Shown: positions 42,428 through 50,977 of the stretch, piece after piece
Layout: the number at the start of each line of letters is the position of its first letter
Position numbering within the stretch: position 1 is the first letter of the stretch
Assembly: GCA_040902105.1 (NCBI GenBank)
Contig: JBBDXW010000052.1
Location: 124,001 to 188,000 of the forward strand
Length of the DNA stretch: 64,000 bases
Direction of reading: 5' to 3'
Origin: IDS-8 sp040902105
GTDB taxonomy: Bacteria; Pseudomonadota; Gammaproteobacteria; Steroidobacterales; Woeseiaceae
Made by a program: the position numbers and the translations under genes
The notes under the pieces: generated by a model
Seen by the model: only the letters and a program-made list of their open reading frames with translations
Told to the model about the DNA's origin: nothing
Databases searched by the model: none

Positions 42428-44584
42428 ATGAGGGTCATTTTCAGAGATGCCACAGTCATGGCCATGGGATTCCTGGCATTCCCCGGGGGCGCGGGAGCGG
42501 ACAGCATCATCCCCGAATCCCGCCGTGTCAACGTCGTGGACGAGATTCATGGGACGCGCGTGCCGGATCCCTACAGGTGGCTCGAGCACCTGGAATCTCC
42601 GGAGGTTCAGTCCTGGTCCTCCGCCCAGAACGGCCTGGCTGAGTCCTTCGTACAAAACGGCGTGGAACATACGTACCGCCGGCTCCTGAGCTATTCCAAT
42701 TTTCTCACCACACGGACGTTCCAGCGCCGGGGCGGCAATACCTTCTATCTTCAGGGGTGGGCCGGATCGCCGCATGCCGGGCTGTATGTCGAGGAAGGTT
42801 CATCGCCGCCGCGGCACCTCGCCGGAATGGATATGTCGAGCCGGAATATCGAGCAGGCGGGCGAGGACGTGGCTGGCTACTGGCCCTCGCCGGATGGGAG
42901 CAAAGTTCTTGTCCTCCTGCGGGCCCGCAATCAACGCTGGGGCCGGCTTGACCTCATGGAGGTCTCGACCGGGCGCATCCTGCACTCCGCCTCCAACGTC
43001 TACAGCGGCTTCACCTCCGCAGCGTGGCGGCCGGATGGCTCGAGCTATGTCTTTGCCGCTTACGCGCGTGACGGAGAAGCGCCGGTCAACGGACGACTCA
43101 TCAGGCGAGAGCTCGCAAGCGGCACCGAGCGCACCCTGACGCTGCCGGACGGCCGACAGGACGATCGCCGTCTCCTGGTGCCACGCTACGCGAACGACTC
43201 CAATCGCCTCTTCGTGGAGGTCGTTTCCGGCAGCAGCGGTACCAATGCGGTATATGTGATCGAACCCGGAAGGACCGAGGCGGTTCAGCTGTTCGGCGCG
43301 TCCGCGAACTGGCTCTTTGTCGGCGCCCGCGGGAACGATGCCTGGTTCTATACGAACGAAGGAGCGCCGTACGGCCGTATCGTGCGTATCCGCGATCTTC
43401 CCGGCCGCCAAAGGATCGAGACGGTCATCGAAGAGGGGTCAGGCTCGATCTCCGCGGCGAGCCAGGTGGGCGGGAATGCCTACGGCCTGTTCGGCGACAG
43501 GATTGTTCTCCTCTATCTCGAGAACGCGACACCGATCCTGCGCATATTCGATCTCGAAGGCCGCCGCACGGCCGAGCTGGAGATCCCGCCCACCGGGAGC
43601 ATCTGGGGCGGGCTGGAAGGAGACCCGCGTCAGCCTGAAGTCTATTACCAGTTCCTGGGGGTCGCCGAGCCGTCGAGCATCCACTGGGTGAATCTTACGA
43701 CCGGAGACAGACAGCTCGTGGCGGCCGCGGATGCGCCGATCGGCCGCGACGACATTGTCGCCACCAGGATATTTGTCGATCGCGGCGACGGCGTGCGTGT
43801 ACCGGCGCTCGTCGCCCATCGGCGAGGTCTCACCTTCGGCACGCCGAGACCGACGATCCTGTACGGCTATGGTGCTTTCGGGTGGGTCAGTTTTCTCTGG
43901 TACCAACCCCATGTCGTCGACTGGCTGCTGCGCAACGATGGTGTGTTTGTGGTGGCCGGTGTCCGTGGCGGAGGTGAATTCGGCACGGCTTGGCGCGATG
44001 CGGGAAGAGGGCAGAATCGGCAATCCGCCATCGACGACTATCTGGCGGTCGCCGAGCATCTGATCGCCCAAGGTATCACGACTCCTGACCTGCTCGTTGC
44101 GAACGGCGGCAGCGCATCGGGAAGTCTGGCGGCGGCCGCTGTCAACCAGCGCCCCGAGGCTTTCGGCGCGATGATCCTGGACTATCCCGCACTCGACCTG
44201 GTTCGCTATCCGCGTTTCGGCGCGGCCAGGTACTGGGCGGACGAATTCGGGTCGCCTGACGATCCGTCCCAGTTCCGAACCCTGCTTTCGATCTCTCCCT
44301 ACCACAATGTGCGGGAAGGCGTCTGCTATCCTGCCACCCTGGTCAGAACCGGCGAATTCGATCCGACCGTCACTCCGGTCCACGGCTTCAAATTCGCGGC
44401 GCGGCTGCAGAATGCGACTCGCTGTGACAGGCCTGTCCTGCTTGACATTATGGAGGGGGCAAGTCACGACTATGGTGCAACGCCTGAGCAGGTCGCGCGC
44501 TCGCATGCCGTCATGCTCGAGTTTCTTCGGCGAACCTTGCCTGCCCAAGCGCCGGGAGAAGCAAACCGGGCCCACTCGAGGTGA
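42428..44584 (+). CDS. Prolyl-oligopeptidase-family serine peptidase (S9A), exported
   Basis: A 718-residue peptidase. It starts at ATG 42428 (GAGG just upstream), which gives a signal peptide ending near GAGAD; longer in-frame starts reach into the divergent regulator gene and are rejected. An N-terminal seven-bladed propeller (about 75-420; RVPDPYRWLEHLESPEVQSW precedes it) covers an alpha/beta hydrolase domain (about 440-710). Catalytic triad: Ser562 in GGSASGSL, Asp645 in GEFDPTVTPVHG and His680 in ASHDYG. The family cleaves after proline in short peptides. Divergent from the CadC/propeller regulator. Confidence 0.9.
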   Translation: MRVIFRDATVMAMGFLAFPGGAGADSIIPESRRVNVVDEIHGTRVPDPYRWLEHLESPEVQSWSSAQNGLAESFVQNGVEHTYRRLLSYSNFLTTRTFQRRGGNTFYLQGWAGSPHAGLYVEEGSSPPRHLAGMDMSSRNIEQAGEDVAGYWPSPDGSKVLVLLRARNQRWGRLDLMEVSTGRILHSASNVYSGFTSAAWRPDGSSYVFAAYARDGEAPVNGRLIRRELASGTERTLTLPDGRQDDRRLLVPRYANDSNRLFVEVVSGSSGTNAVYVIEPGRTEAVQLFGASANWLFVGARGNDAWFYTNEGAPYGRIVRIRDLPGRQRIETVIEEGSGSISAASQVGGNAYGLFGDRIVLLYLENATPILRIFDLEGRRTAELEIPPTGSIWGGLEGDPRQPEVYYQFLGVAEPSSIHWVNLTTGDRQLVAAADAPIGRDDIVATRIFVDRGDGVRVPALVAHRRGLTFGTPRPTILYGYGAFGWVSFLWYQPHVVDWLLRNDGVFVVAGVRGGGEFGTAWRDAGRGQNRQSAIDDYLAVAEHLIAQGITTPDLLVANGGSASGSLAAAAVNQRPEAFGAMILDYPALDLVRYPRFGAARYWADEFGSPDDPSQFRTLLSISPYHNVREGVCYPATLVRTGEFDPTVTPVHGFKFAARLQNATRCDRPVLLDIMEGASHDYGATPEQVARSHAVMLEFLRRTLPAQAPGEANRAHSR

Positions 44585-44733
44585 AGGCCAGCCTGCCACG
44601 TCGCACGAAGCGCCGGCCGGCGGTTCTGTGTGCCATTCTCGCCGCTTTCGACGGTTCCAGTGCGACCGCCTTCGCCCAAGAGACGTCGGCACCGTGCTCG
44701 TCTCCAGAATATCGCCAGCCGGTCACGGGCTGA
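44581..44733 (+). pseudogene. Truncated secreted-protein N-terminus
   Basis: A GTG frame overlapping the peptidase stop codes for a 50-residue product: a signal peptide (about residues 1-33) followed by TSAPCSSPEYRQ and a stop after five unrelated residues. CSSPEYRQ resembles the point where a family of exported proteins continues FDFWIGEWDV; that domain is missing. Confidence 0.4.
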
Positions 44734-44877
44734 CAGGCACGATTTCGTTCTGCGCAGGAAGCTCGCAGGAGCCCGTCATATGGGCGACCACCACCGGGCT
44801 TGGGGAATGTAATAAAGCAGCGCCGACGCCGGTCCGTATGACAGGGGAGCCTCGCCGCAAGCAACAGGAGTTTCATC
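44734..44877 (+). promoter_or_regulatory. Upstream region of the bufferin operon
   Basis: The 144 bases ahead of the DUF2282 gene. It contains TGTAATAAA and, about 17 bases on, CCGTAT, a layout that could be an ECF-type promoter, followed by an AGGAG site before the ATG. No sigma-70 boxes were seen. Promoter identity is a guess. Confidence 0.3.
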
Positions 44878-45195
44878 ATGTCACACAAATCATTGCGATC
44901 CAGCCTGGTCGCCGGCAGCGCCGCTGCGGCTTTCGGCATCGCCGCCGCAATCGCGGCCGGACCGGCTGCCGCGCAGGAACAAAGCAAGGAAAACATGGAA
45001 AAATGCTACGGAGTCGCGCTCGCCGGCAAGAATGATTGCGCGGCAGGCCCCGGCACAACCTGCTCTGGCACATCGACGGTCGATTACCAGTCGAACGCCT
45101 GGAACTACGTACCCGCAGGCACCTGTACCGACATCGAAACCCCGGAGGGCAAGGGGTCGCTCAAGCCGTCGGACGGCAATATTCCCAGGAGGTGA
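44878..45195 (+). CDS. bufA1: Bufferin precursor (DUF2282, BufA1-type)
   Basis: A 105-residue exported precursor. The signal peptide is Ala-rich and ends near PAAAQ. The mature peptide carries exactly four cysteines (43, 54, 62, 83) in the DUF2282 pattern EKCYGVALAGKNDC...CSG...WNYVPAGTC. In this family a DUF692/DUF2063 pair converts some cysteines into copper-binding rings (bufferins); related operons are the gold- and copper-induced gig genes of Cupriavidus and Legionella. The operon here is complete. Metal buffering in the periplasm is the expected role; the modification itself cannot be seen in DNA. Confidence 0.88.
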   Translation: MSHKSLRSSLVAGSAAAAFGIAAAIAAGPAAAQEQSKENMEKCYGVALAGKNDCAAGPGTTCSGTSTVDYQSNAWNYVPAGTCTDIETPEGKGSLKPSDGNIPRR

Positions 45196-45201
45196 CCTCT
45201 C

Positions 45202-46113
45202 TTGGCGCGGCTGGACGGCATCGAACGGCGTACGTCCTCAGGCTTTGGTCCGATGTCGGCTGCTGTCGGCATCGGGCTGAAGCCGGCCCATTATCATGCG
45301 TTGCTCGCGGATCGGCCGCCGCTCGACTTCCTGGAAGTGCACACGGAAAACTACATGGGTGCGGGCGGACCGCCGCACAGATATCTCACGGAACTCGCCG
45401 AGCGGTATGCGCTGTCATTTCACGGCGTCAGCCTGTCGCTCGGCGGAGCGGACCCGCTCTGCCGCAGCCGCCTTACGCGCTGGCGCGAGTTGGTCGACCG
45501 CTACGAGCCGGCGCTGGTTTCCGAGCACGTGGCCTGGTCGAGCCATGGGGGCTATACGCTGCACGATCTGCTGCCGATTCCATACACGGAAGAGTCCCTC
45601 CGAACTCTCTGTGAGCACATCGAGCAAATGCAAAACGTCCTTGGCCGACATGTTCTGATCGAGAACCCGGCCCGCTACCTCGAGTTCAATGACTCGACAA
45701 TGGCGGAGGCCGAGTTCCTGGTTGAAGCCACGGCGCGCACCGGCTGCCGGCTCCTGCTCGACCTCAATAACGTGTTCGTCAGCACCTGCAATCAGGGCGA
45801 GGACGCGGGCCGCTATCTGGCCGGTATCCCGGGGCATCTGGTCGAACAGATTCATCTGGCCGGGCATGCGATCAATACCGTCGACGACGACCAGATCCGG
45901 ATCGACGACCACGGCAGCCCTGTATCCGACCCGGTGTGGCAGCTCTACAGCGACACCCTCGCCCGAATCGGACCGAGGCCGACGCTGATCGAATGGGACA
46001 CCGATGTGCCGGACATCGGAGTATTGCTAGGCGAAGCGGAATGCGCCCGCGAAATCGCAGGCGCCGCGCCGGCGCGGGATTCGACTCGGAGAATACATGC
46101 TCACGCTTCCTGA
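45202..46113 (+). CDS. bufB: DUF692 multinuclear iron enzyme (BufB)
   Basis: A 303-residue TIM-barrel enzyme of the MbnB/DUF692 family, which oxidises cysteines of the precursor with a two- or three-iron site. Signatures: GIGLKPAHYHALL, DFLEVHTENYMG, LSFHGVSLSLGG, SEHVAWSS, IENPARYLE, LLLDLNNVFVS, IHLAGH and IEWDTDVPD, which supply the His, Glu and Asp ligands. The TTG at 45202 is the start because AGGAGGTGA lies six bases upstream; ATG 45253 is the alternative. It starts six bases after bufA1 and overlaps bufC by 17 bp. Confidence 0.92.
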   Translation: MARLDGIERRTSSGFGPMSAAVGIGLKPAHYHALLADRPPLDFLEVHTENYMGAGGPPHRYLTELAERYALSFHGVSLSLGGADPLCRSRLTRWRELVDRYEPALVSEHVAWSSHGGYTLHDLLPIPYTEESLRTLCEHIEQMQNVLGRHVLIENPARYLEFNDSTMAEAEFLVEATARTGCRLLLDLNNVFVSTCNQGEDAGRYLAGIPGHLVEQIHLAGHAINTVDDDQIRIDDHGSPVSDPVWQLYSDTLARIGPRPTLIEWDTDVPDIGVLLGEAECAREIAGAAPARDSTRRIHAHAS

Positions 46114-46885
46114 TCTGCAGCGCTCGTTCACCGACTTCCTGTTGTCCGCGCCTGGCACCGGTCCGGATCCGACGCTTTGCGATGCGATTCGGAAACGGGG
46201 CATTCCTGCGGAGCAGCGGCTCGCCATATACAAGAATAATGTATACACGCAGCTCGTCGGAGCGCTCAGAGACAGCTATCCGGCCGTGCATCGCCTTGTC
46301 GGAGACGAGTTCTTCCGTTTCGCGGCTACGGAATACGTCCTGACTCATCCCCCGCGATCGCCGAGGCTACTCGGATATGGCGACAACTTCCCGGGCTTTC
46401 TCGAGGGTTTCGAGCCTGCCGGCCCGGTACCGTACCTTTCGGACGTCGCGCGCCTCGAACAGCTTTACCTGGAGTCGTACCACGCCGCCGAAGCGACGCC
46501 CTTAGCGAAGGGGGCTTTTGCGAAATGCATCTTCGAGGGGGCCGCGCGAGCGAGTCTGCGGCTGCATCCCTCCGCACGGCTCATGACATCGCCGTTTCCC
46601 GTTTCGCGCATCTGGGAGCTCAACGTGCAGTCATCCGCCATTCGCGGCAGAACGCAAATCCCGGGCGGCGCGGAATACCTGCTGATTGTCCGTCCGCGCG
46701 CGACCGTCGAAGTGCGGCGCATTTCCCGCGGCGCGTACGCCGCTCTCGCTGCCATCGGACAGGGCCTGGCAGTCGCCGAAGCGTTGGCGGCCGGTGCCGA
46801 TGTCGATCCCGGCATCGACCTGGGTATTCACTTGTTATCGCTGGCCGACGGCGAAACATTCTGTTCCTGCGAGGAGAACCAATGA
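46097..46885 (+). CDS. bufC: DUF2063 partner protein (BufC)
   Basis: A 262-residue protein with the DUF2063 N-terminal domain (LPDLQRSFTDFLLS, RLAIYKNNVYTQLVGALRDS, YPAVHRLVGDEFF), thought to present the precursor to DUF692 as MbnC does for MbnB. The C-terminal part (about 150-255) is a winged-helix-like segment ending in a CSCEENQ tail. It overlaps bufB by 17 bp and the DoxX gene by 4 bp, so expression is tightly coupled. Confidence 0.88.
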   Translation: MLTLPDLQRSFTDFLLSAPGTGPDPTLCDAIRKRGIPAEQRLAIYKNNVYTQLVGALRDSYPAVHRLVGDEFFRFAATEYVLTHPPRSPRLLGYGDNFPGFLEGFEPAGPVPYLSDVARLEQLYLESYHAAEATPLAKGAFAKCIFEGAARASLRLHPSARLMTSPFPVSRIWELNVQSSAIRGRTQIPGGAEYLLIVRPRATVEVRRISRGAYAALAAIGQGLAVAEALAAGADVDPGIDLGIHLLSLADGETFCSCEENQ

Positions 46886-47400
46886 GCGCCACTGAATCTG
46901 AATCGCTCGATCAACCGGCGAGGAGCCTCGCCTCGATCGTGGGTCGAATCATCGCTCGACTGGAATCCGTGTCCTACGACACGCTCGTTGCCACACCCGC
47001 CCGCATCTTCATCGCCGCGACGTTCTGGCTTTCGGGACGCACCAAGGTCGATGGGCTGCTGACCATCAACCAGAGCGCGTTCTTCCTGTTCCAGGACGAG
47101 TATGCACTGCCTGTCATTCCGACGCGCCTCGCGGCATATCTCGCCACCTACGCCGAACACCTGTTTCCGCTGCTGCTCATAATCGGCTTTGCGTCCCGCT
47201 TAAGCGCCGCGGCACTGTTCTTCATGACGCTGGTCATTCAGGTATTTGTCTATCCGGATGCCTGGCGCACGCATCTGCTATGGGCGTCGGCGCTGGCGTT
47301 CATAGTGTTCCGGGGCCCGGGTGCGCTGTCGGTCGATCACTTGGTCAGAAAGCGATACGTCAGTATCCAGACGGCTGCACCATCGCGTCCAACGCATTAG
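46882..47400 (+). CDS. DoxX-family membrane protein of the bufferin operon
   Basis: A 172-residue protein of the DoxX family with about four membrane helices (FIAATFWLSGRTKVDG, LAAYLATYAEHLFPLLLIIG, SAAALFFMTLVIQVFVYPD, HLLWASALAFIVFRGPGALS). It matches the fourth gene (gigT/gigD type) of metal-induced DUF2282-DUF692-DUF2063 operons. Its ATGA overlaps the bufC stop. Possibly supplies a membrane redox function for ring formation; that role is inferred from conserved context only. Confidence 0.85.
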   Translation: MSATESESLDQPARSLASIVGRIIARLESVSYDTLVATPARIFIAATFWLSGRTKVDGLLTINQSAFFLFQDEYALPVIPTRLAAYLATYAEHLFPLLLIIGFASRLSAAALFFMTLVIQVFVYPDAWRTHLLWASALAFIVFRGPGALSVDHLVRKRYVSIQTAAPSRPTH

Positions 47401-47537
47401 AAAGTGTCAAGGACGGCGTCGATGCTCTTTCGAATCTCCGATGCCCAGTATGGCGCCAGATATGCTGCCTTTCCGCGATGGCTTTCCGCTCTGACGTTCG
47501 CCCGATCAGGGAGTTTATGCCTGTAAAGGAGTGACTT

Positions 47538-48083
47538 ATGGCCTACCTGACGTCTCTAGGCTCGCGAGCGACTTTGCTCGACGTATTCAGAAGCTTCCCC
47601 GAGACGAGCAAACCGCTCATCGAGTTTCACGAAGTCCTGCTGCGGGGCCCGTCTCCCTTCACCGAAGCCCAGCGCGAGTTGATCGCCGCTTATGTGTCCG
47701 GCTTGAACCACTGCCGCTATTGCCACGGCATTCATACGGCCACGGCTGAGCGGCTCGGCATCGAGGAGGGCCTTGTCCCACGGCTGATCGAGCAATTCGA
47801 TGCGGCTGCCGCCCCGGACAGGATGAAGCCGGTTCTGCATTTCGCGCGAAAGCTTACCGAACAGCCCGCTAGCGCAACTCAAGCCGATGCAGATGCGATC
47901 CTTGCGGCGGGCTGGGATGGATCCGCCATTTATCACACGGTCGCCGTGACGGCTTTGTTCAATTTCATGAACAGGCTGGTCGAAGGGCTCGGCATTGAAT
48001 TCGACGCGGCCTACGCCGGAGAGTCGTCGCGGCGCCTGGCCGAACACGGCTATCTGCCGTTGCTCGGCATGCTCGGGCGTTAG
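47538..48083 (+). CDS. AhpD-like peroxidase-related protein (carboxymuconolactone-decarboxylase family)
   Basis: A 181-residue alkylhydroperoxidase-type protein. The redox motif CRYCHGIH (Cys59 and Cys62, His66) with the Glu-containing helix before it (FTEAQRELIAAYVSGLNH) is complete, so thiol peroxidase or disulfide reductase activity is plausible. AAGWDGSAIYHTVAVTALFN is the second conserved segment. ATG 47538 has an AGGAG site. It stands 137 bp after the bufferin operon on the same strand; a link to metal-induced oxidative stress is an inference. Confidence 0.88.
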   Translation: MAYLTSLGSRATLLDVFRSFPETSKPLIEFHEVLLRGPSPFTEAQRELIAAYVSGLNHCRYCHGIHTATAERLGIEEGLVPRLIEQFDAAAAPDRMKPVLHFARKLTEQPASATQADADAILAAGWDGSAIYHTVAVTALFNFMNRLVEGLGIEFDAAYAGESSRRLAEHGYLPLLGMLGR

Positions 48084-48097
48084 CACTGCCCCTGCGG

Positions 48098-48780
48098 ATG
48101 AATGGCGACTTCAGGCTGGTGGACGACAGGATCTATCCGCCTATCGAGGACTATGCGGCAATCGGCGACGGCCGTTCCGTGGCGCCAATCTCCCGGCATG
48201 GCTCCATCGACTGGCTCTGCCTGCCGCATTTTTCCGCGACGCGACATCGCCGTCGTGCCGACGCTCGGGAGCGACGCGGTAAAGCGTCTCGAGGAGACCT
48301 GCGAGTGGTGGCGCGATTGGAGCGGGAGCTGCACGATCGACGGCAAATACCGCGCCGCGGTTTTACGCAGCGCGCTGGTTCTCTAACTATTGAGCTACAG
48401 CCTGTCGGGAGCGGTCGTCGCCGCAGCGACGACATCCCTGCCCGAGCACATCGGCGGCACGCGTAACTGGGACTACCGCTACTGCTGGCTTCGGGACGCG
48501 GCGCTTATCGTGCAGGCGTTCATCGATCTGGGCTACCGGCAGGAGGCGGAGTTCTTCATCGACTGGCTGCTTCATGCGACGCGGCTCAGCTGGCCGCGGC
48601 TCGACGTGGTCTACGACGTATTCGGAGAGACGCATCTGCCGGAGCGCGAACTCGACCACCTCGAAGGCTACGGCAAGTCCCGGCCGGTGCGTATCGGCAA
48701 CGGCGCTCATGACCAGCTCCAGCTCGATGTCTACGGCTCGGTCATTCAGGCGACGTACGAAGCGGCTGCTGCCGCTCCTG
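48098..48780 (+). pseudogene. Broken glycoside hydrolase family 15 gene (glucoamylase/trehalase type)
   Basis: The first 45 codons give YPPIEDYAAIGDGRSVAPIS then RHGSIDWLCLPHFS, the typical GH15-protein start. After a large deletion and frame change near 48235 come DIAVVPTLGSDAVKRLEETC, WWRDWSG and KYRAAVLRSALVL, an in-frame TAA at 48384-48386 in place of a codon, then TTSLPEHIGGTRNWDYRYCW then LRDAAL, HLEGY and RIGNGAHDQLQLDVYGSV. The catalytic-domain rest is cut off where the minus-strand msrA begins. Three independent lesions, so non-functional. Confidence 0.85.
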
Positions 48781-48785
48781 CTGCG

Positions 48786-49418
48786 TCAGCCGCCTGCTTG
48801 CTCGCCCCAGAGTTCCTCGAGCCTGCTGTCTCGACCGCAGGTAAGACGATAGAACTTGTAACGCACAGGGTTCTTCTTGTAATAATCCTGGTGATACTCC
48901 TCTGCCGGATAAAATGTACCGGCGGTGGCGATTTCAGTCGCGATTGGTCTGTCGAATCGATCCGAAGTCGCGAGTTCGCTTTTGCTCGCCTCTGCGGCCA
49001 TGCGCTGATGATCGTTTGTATAGAAGATTGCCGTGCGATACTGCTCGCCCTGATCGCAAAATTGTTCATCAACCGCCAGCGGATCGATGTTGCGCCAGAA
49101 AACGCGCAGCAGGCGCTCGTAATCGATGATGTCGGGATCGTAGCGAATCTGCACCGCCTCGGCATGACCGGTCTTGCCACCGGAGACTTCTTCATAGCTC
49201 GGATTATTGCGGTCGCCGCCGATGTAGCCCGAGGTCGTGGACTGAACGCCGGGCAGTTCGTCGAAAGGCGGCTCCATGCACCAGAAACAGCCGCCTGCGA
49301 ATATGGCGCTTTCGAGCTGATTCTCGGCTGCATCGGCCCGCACAAGCGTTCCGAGAATGAAACAGACCGCGGCGCCCAGAATCAACGTGAAGAACCGATG
49401 TCGCGAAAGGTCCTGCAC
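48786..49418 (-). CDS. msrA: Periplasmic peptide-methionine (S)-S-oxide reductase MsrA
   Basis: A 210-residue MsrA with an N-terminal export signal or anchor (FFTLILGAAVCFILGTLVRA). The active motif GGCFWCME has Cys44 and a second Cys47, differing from the cytosolic copy at 32434, which has GCFWG. GYIGGDRNNPSYEEVSGGKT and FWRNIDPLAVDEQFCDQGEQ are family signatures. The GTG at 49418 is chosen because GAGGAG lies six bases upstream; a longer reading starts inside the msrB remnant. It would repair oxidised periplasmic proteins. Confidence 0.9.
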   Translation of the reverse strand: MQDLSRHRFFTLILGAAVCFILGTLVRADAAENQLESAIFAGGCFWCMEPPFDELPGVQSTTSGYIGGDRNNPSYEEVSGGKTGHAEAVQIRYDPDIIDYERLLRVFWRNIDPLAVDEQFCDQGEQYRTAIFYTNDHQRMAAEASKSELATSDRFDRPIATEIATAGTFYPAEEYHQDYYKKNPVRYKFYRLTCGRDSRLEELWGEQAGG

Positions 49419-49420
49419 GG

Positions 49421-49582
49421 TCAACTCCTCAGTTCCGGGAGCGACTCGCCATCGGGGACAAACCGCAACGCCAGCCCGTTGTTGCACCAGCGCTCGCCGC
49501 GGGGCGGTGGGCCGTCATCGGGAATCAGTGCCAGCACACTCGTTGCGCTCAGCGCATTGAGCAGATCTCGTCGATTCATCAT
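49421..49582 (-). pseudogene. MsrB gene with its core deleted in frame
   Basis: A 53-residue frame: 20 residues of a leader (MMNRRDLLNALSATSVLALI), a short junction, then RGERWCNNGLALRFVPDGES LPELRS, read in two parts, which is the C-terminal end of MsrB. About 100 central residues, including the zinc sites and the substrate motifs, are absent. The residue before the catalytic Cys is Trp instead of Tyr. The stop lies two bases before the msrA start, so the intact ancestor formed a coupled msrB-msrA pair. Confidence 0.75.
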
Positions 49583-49801
49583 TTCAGCCAGTCCGTTTCC
49601 ATCTCCTCTTCCTTACGACAATCGCGAGTCGCTCATGTTTCCGGGAAACTCCGGTCTCGGTCTGCCGTACAGCGGCGTCGCCACGTACCTGTTCGCGAAT
49701 CGGCTGAAGGACGTGGTCGACCGCAGCGATCGGTTCGACGGGCTCTGCTTTCGATTGAGCTCTTTACCAGGCGTAGCTCCCGATGGGCGAAGAAGGCCGA
49801 C
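49583..49801. other. No gene recognised
   Basis: About 220 bases. The plus-strand frame near 49635-49770 (FPGNSGLGLPYSGVATYLFA, NRLKDVVDRSDRFDGL) looks like a genuine coding scrap but I cannot name it. Confidence 0.35.
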
Positions 49802-50530
49802 TCAGACGCGGCGCTCAAAGTCCCGCTTGAAGTCCTGAGTGAAACGCCGGATCCGCGCCGCGTTGGCGCCCACATCGCTGCGGCCCATGCGCGACTTGGA
49901 ACGGATGTCCAGGCGGCTACCGGCGTCGGTGGACGTGATGCGGATCACCACGTCGTCTTTGAAACCGAACCAGAACGTGGTGGCGGTGGCCTCGATCCGG
50001 CCTTCCCCAGGCGCCGCGGCCACGATCTCCCAACCCTGATCGCGGGCGGTCTCAAGGGCCTGATCGAAAGTCTGGTCCGCGGATAACCCGAGCTCCAGCG
50101 GCAGGATGTCCGGATAGGCCTCGCGCTGCTGTACAGAGGTTTCCTCACCGGGATATTCCGCGGGATTTGGCGCGTCGGCGCGCAGCGGCGCCACGTCCAC
50201 GAATTCCGGAGGATTTGCGGTATCGGTGGTGATGTCGTGGATAAGCGGCAGGGACTGGACCTTTTGATAGCCGTTCCACGGCACCCAGGCCGTGCCCATG
50301 CCGAGGATCAGCGCCGCCGCCAGAATCGCGCCCCGACCCCGCCGGGTTCCCGGAATGATCAGAAGCATCAGCGCCAGCCCCGCCGCGCCCAGGCCGATGA
50401 ACAGCGCCCAGCGCATCATCAGGAACCCGGCGCCGAACTCCCAAAACCCAATGCGCGTGCCGGGGCCGGCGACAATCAGCAGAAGCGCGGCAATGACGGC
50501 GAGAATCAGGACGACGGGAGCGGGTTTCAT
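49802..50530 (-). CDS. DUF1499-family membrane protein
   Basis: A 242-residue protein: three N-terminal membrane helices (residues about 5-22, 40-60, 70-88) and a C-terminal DUF1499 domain (about 100-242) with QSLPLIHDITTDTANPPEF, AYPDILPLELGLSADQTF and RSKSRMGRSDVGANAARIRR, the family's most conserved motif. Function unknown. Spacing of 17 bp to the DoxX-like gene on the same strand suggests co-transcription. Confidence 0.85.
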   Translation of the reverse strand: MKPAPVVLILAVIAALLLIVAGPGTRIGFWEFGAGFLMMRWALFIGLGAAGLALMLLIIPGTRRGRGAILAAALILGMGTAWVPWNGYQKVQSLPLIHDITTDTANPPEFVDVAPLRADAPNPAEYPGEETSVQQREAYPDILPLELGLSADQTFDQALETARDQGWEIVAAAPGEGRIEATATTFWFGFKDDVVIRITSTDAGSRLDIRSKSRMGRSDVGANAARIRRFTQDFKRDFERRV

Positions 50531-50547
50531 TCAGTAATCCATCCGCG

Positions 50548-50955
50548 TCAGGCGGCCGAGTGCGATAAAGTCCACATCGTATCCCGATCACGCAACAGAT
50601 ACAGCGCGAAACAGGCGGCAAGCATCGGCCATGCCGCAAAAAACAGCCGCCCTTCGGCCGGATTCAGGTACATCTGAAAAGAAGCCAGCGTCGACACGGC
50701 ATGAAACAGGAAAACGGCGCCGTACGTGAATCGTCTGGCGATTCCGAGCAAAAATCCGATGACAATCACCAGTTCCACCGCTCCGATCGCATAGAAGAAT
50801 ACATTCCCCATTCCTTCCATGAAATAGAAATTTTCGAATACACTCGCAGCATGTCCCGGCGCGAAAAACTTGTCGAGCGTCCAGACAAGCATTACGAGAA
50901 AAACGCTCAAGCGTAGCGCCAGCAGTGCAACAGGTAAGCGGCTTTCGTTTTTCAT
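50548..50955 (-). CDS. DoxX-like small membrane protein
   Basis: A 135-residue protein with four membrane helices (LALRLSVFLVMLVWTLDKFF, NVFFYAIGAVELVIVIGFLL, FTYGAVFLFHAVSTLAS, LFFAAWPMLAACFALYLLRD). The plan matches small DoxX-type proteins. Same strand as the DUF1499 protein, the sterol-desaturase-like gene and the VTT fusion; the four probably form one operon. Confidence 0.7.
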   Translation of the reverse strand: MKNESRLPVALLALRLSVFLVMLVWTLDKFFAPGHAASVFENFYFMEGMGNVFFYAIGAVELVIVIGFLLGIARRFTYGAVFLFHAVSTLASFQMYLNPAEGRLFFAAWPMLAACFALYLLRDRDTMWTLSHSAA

Positions 50956-50977
50956 ATTGTTCTCCTCGTATCGCGTC

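Noticed and set aside
48390..49838. 482-residue plus-strand frame
   Set aside because: Its first part is the GH15 remnant; from about 48780 it is antisense to msrA.
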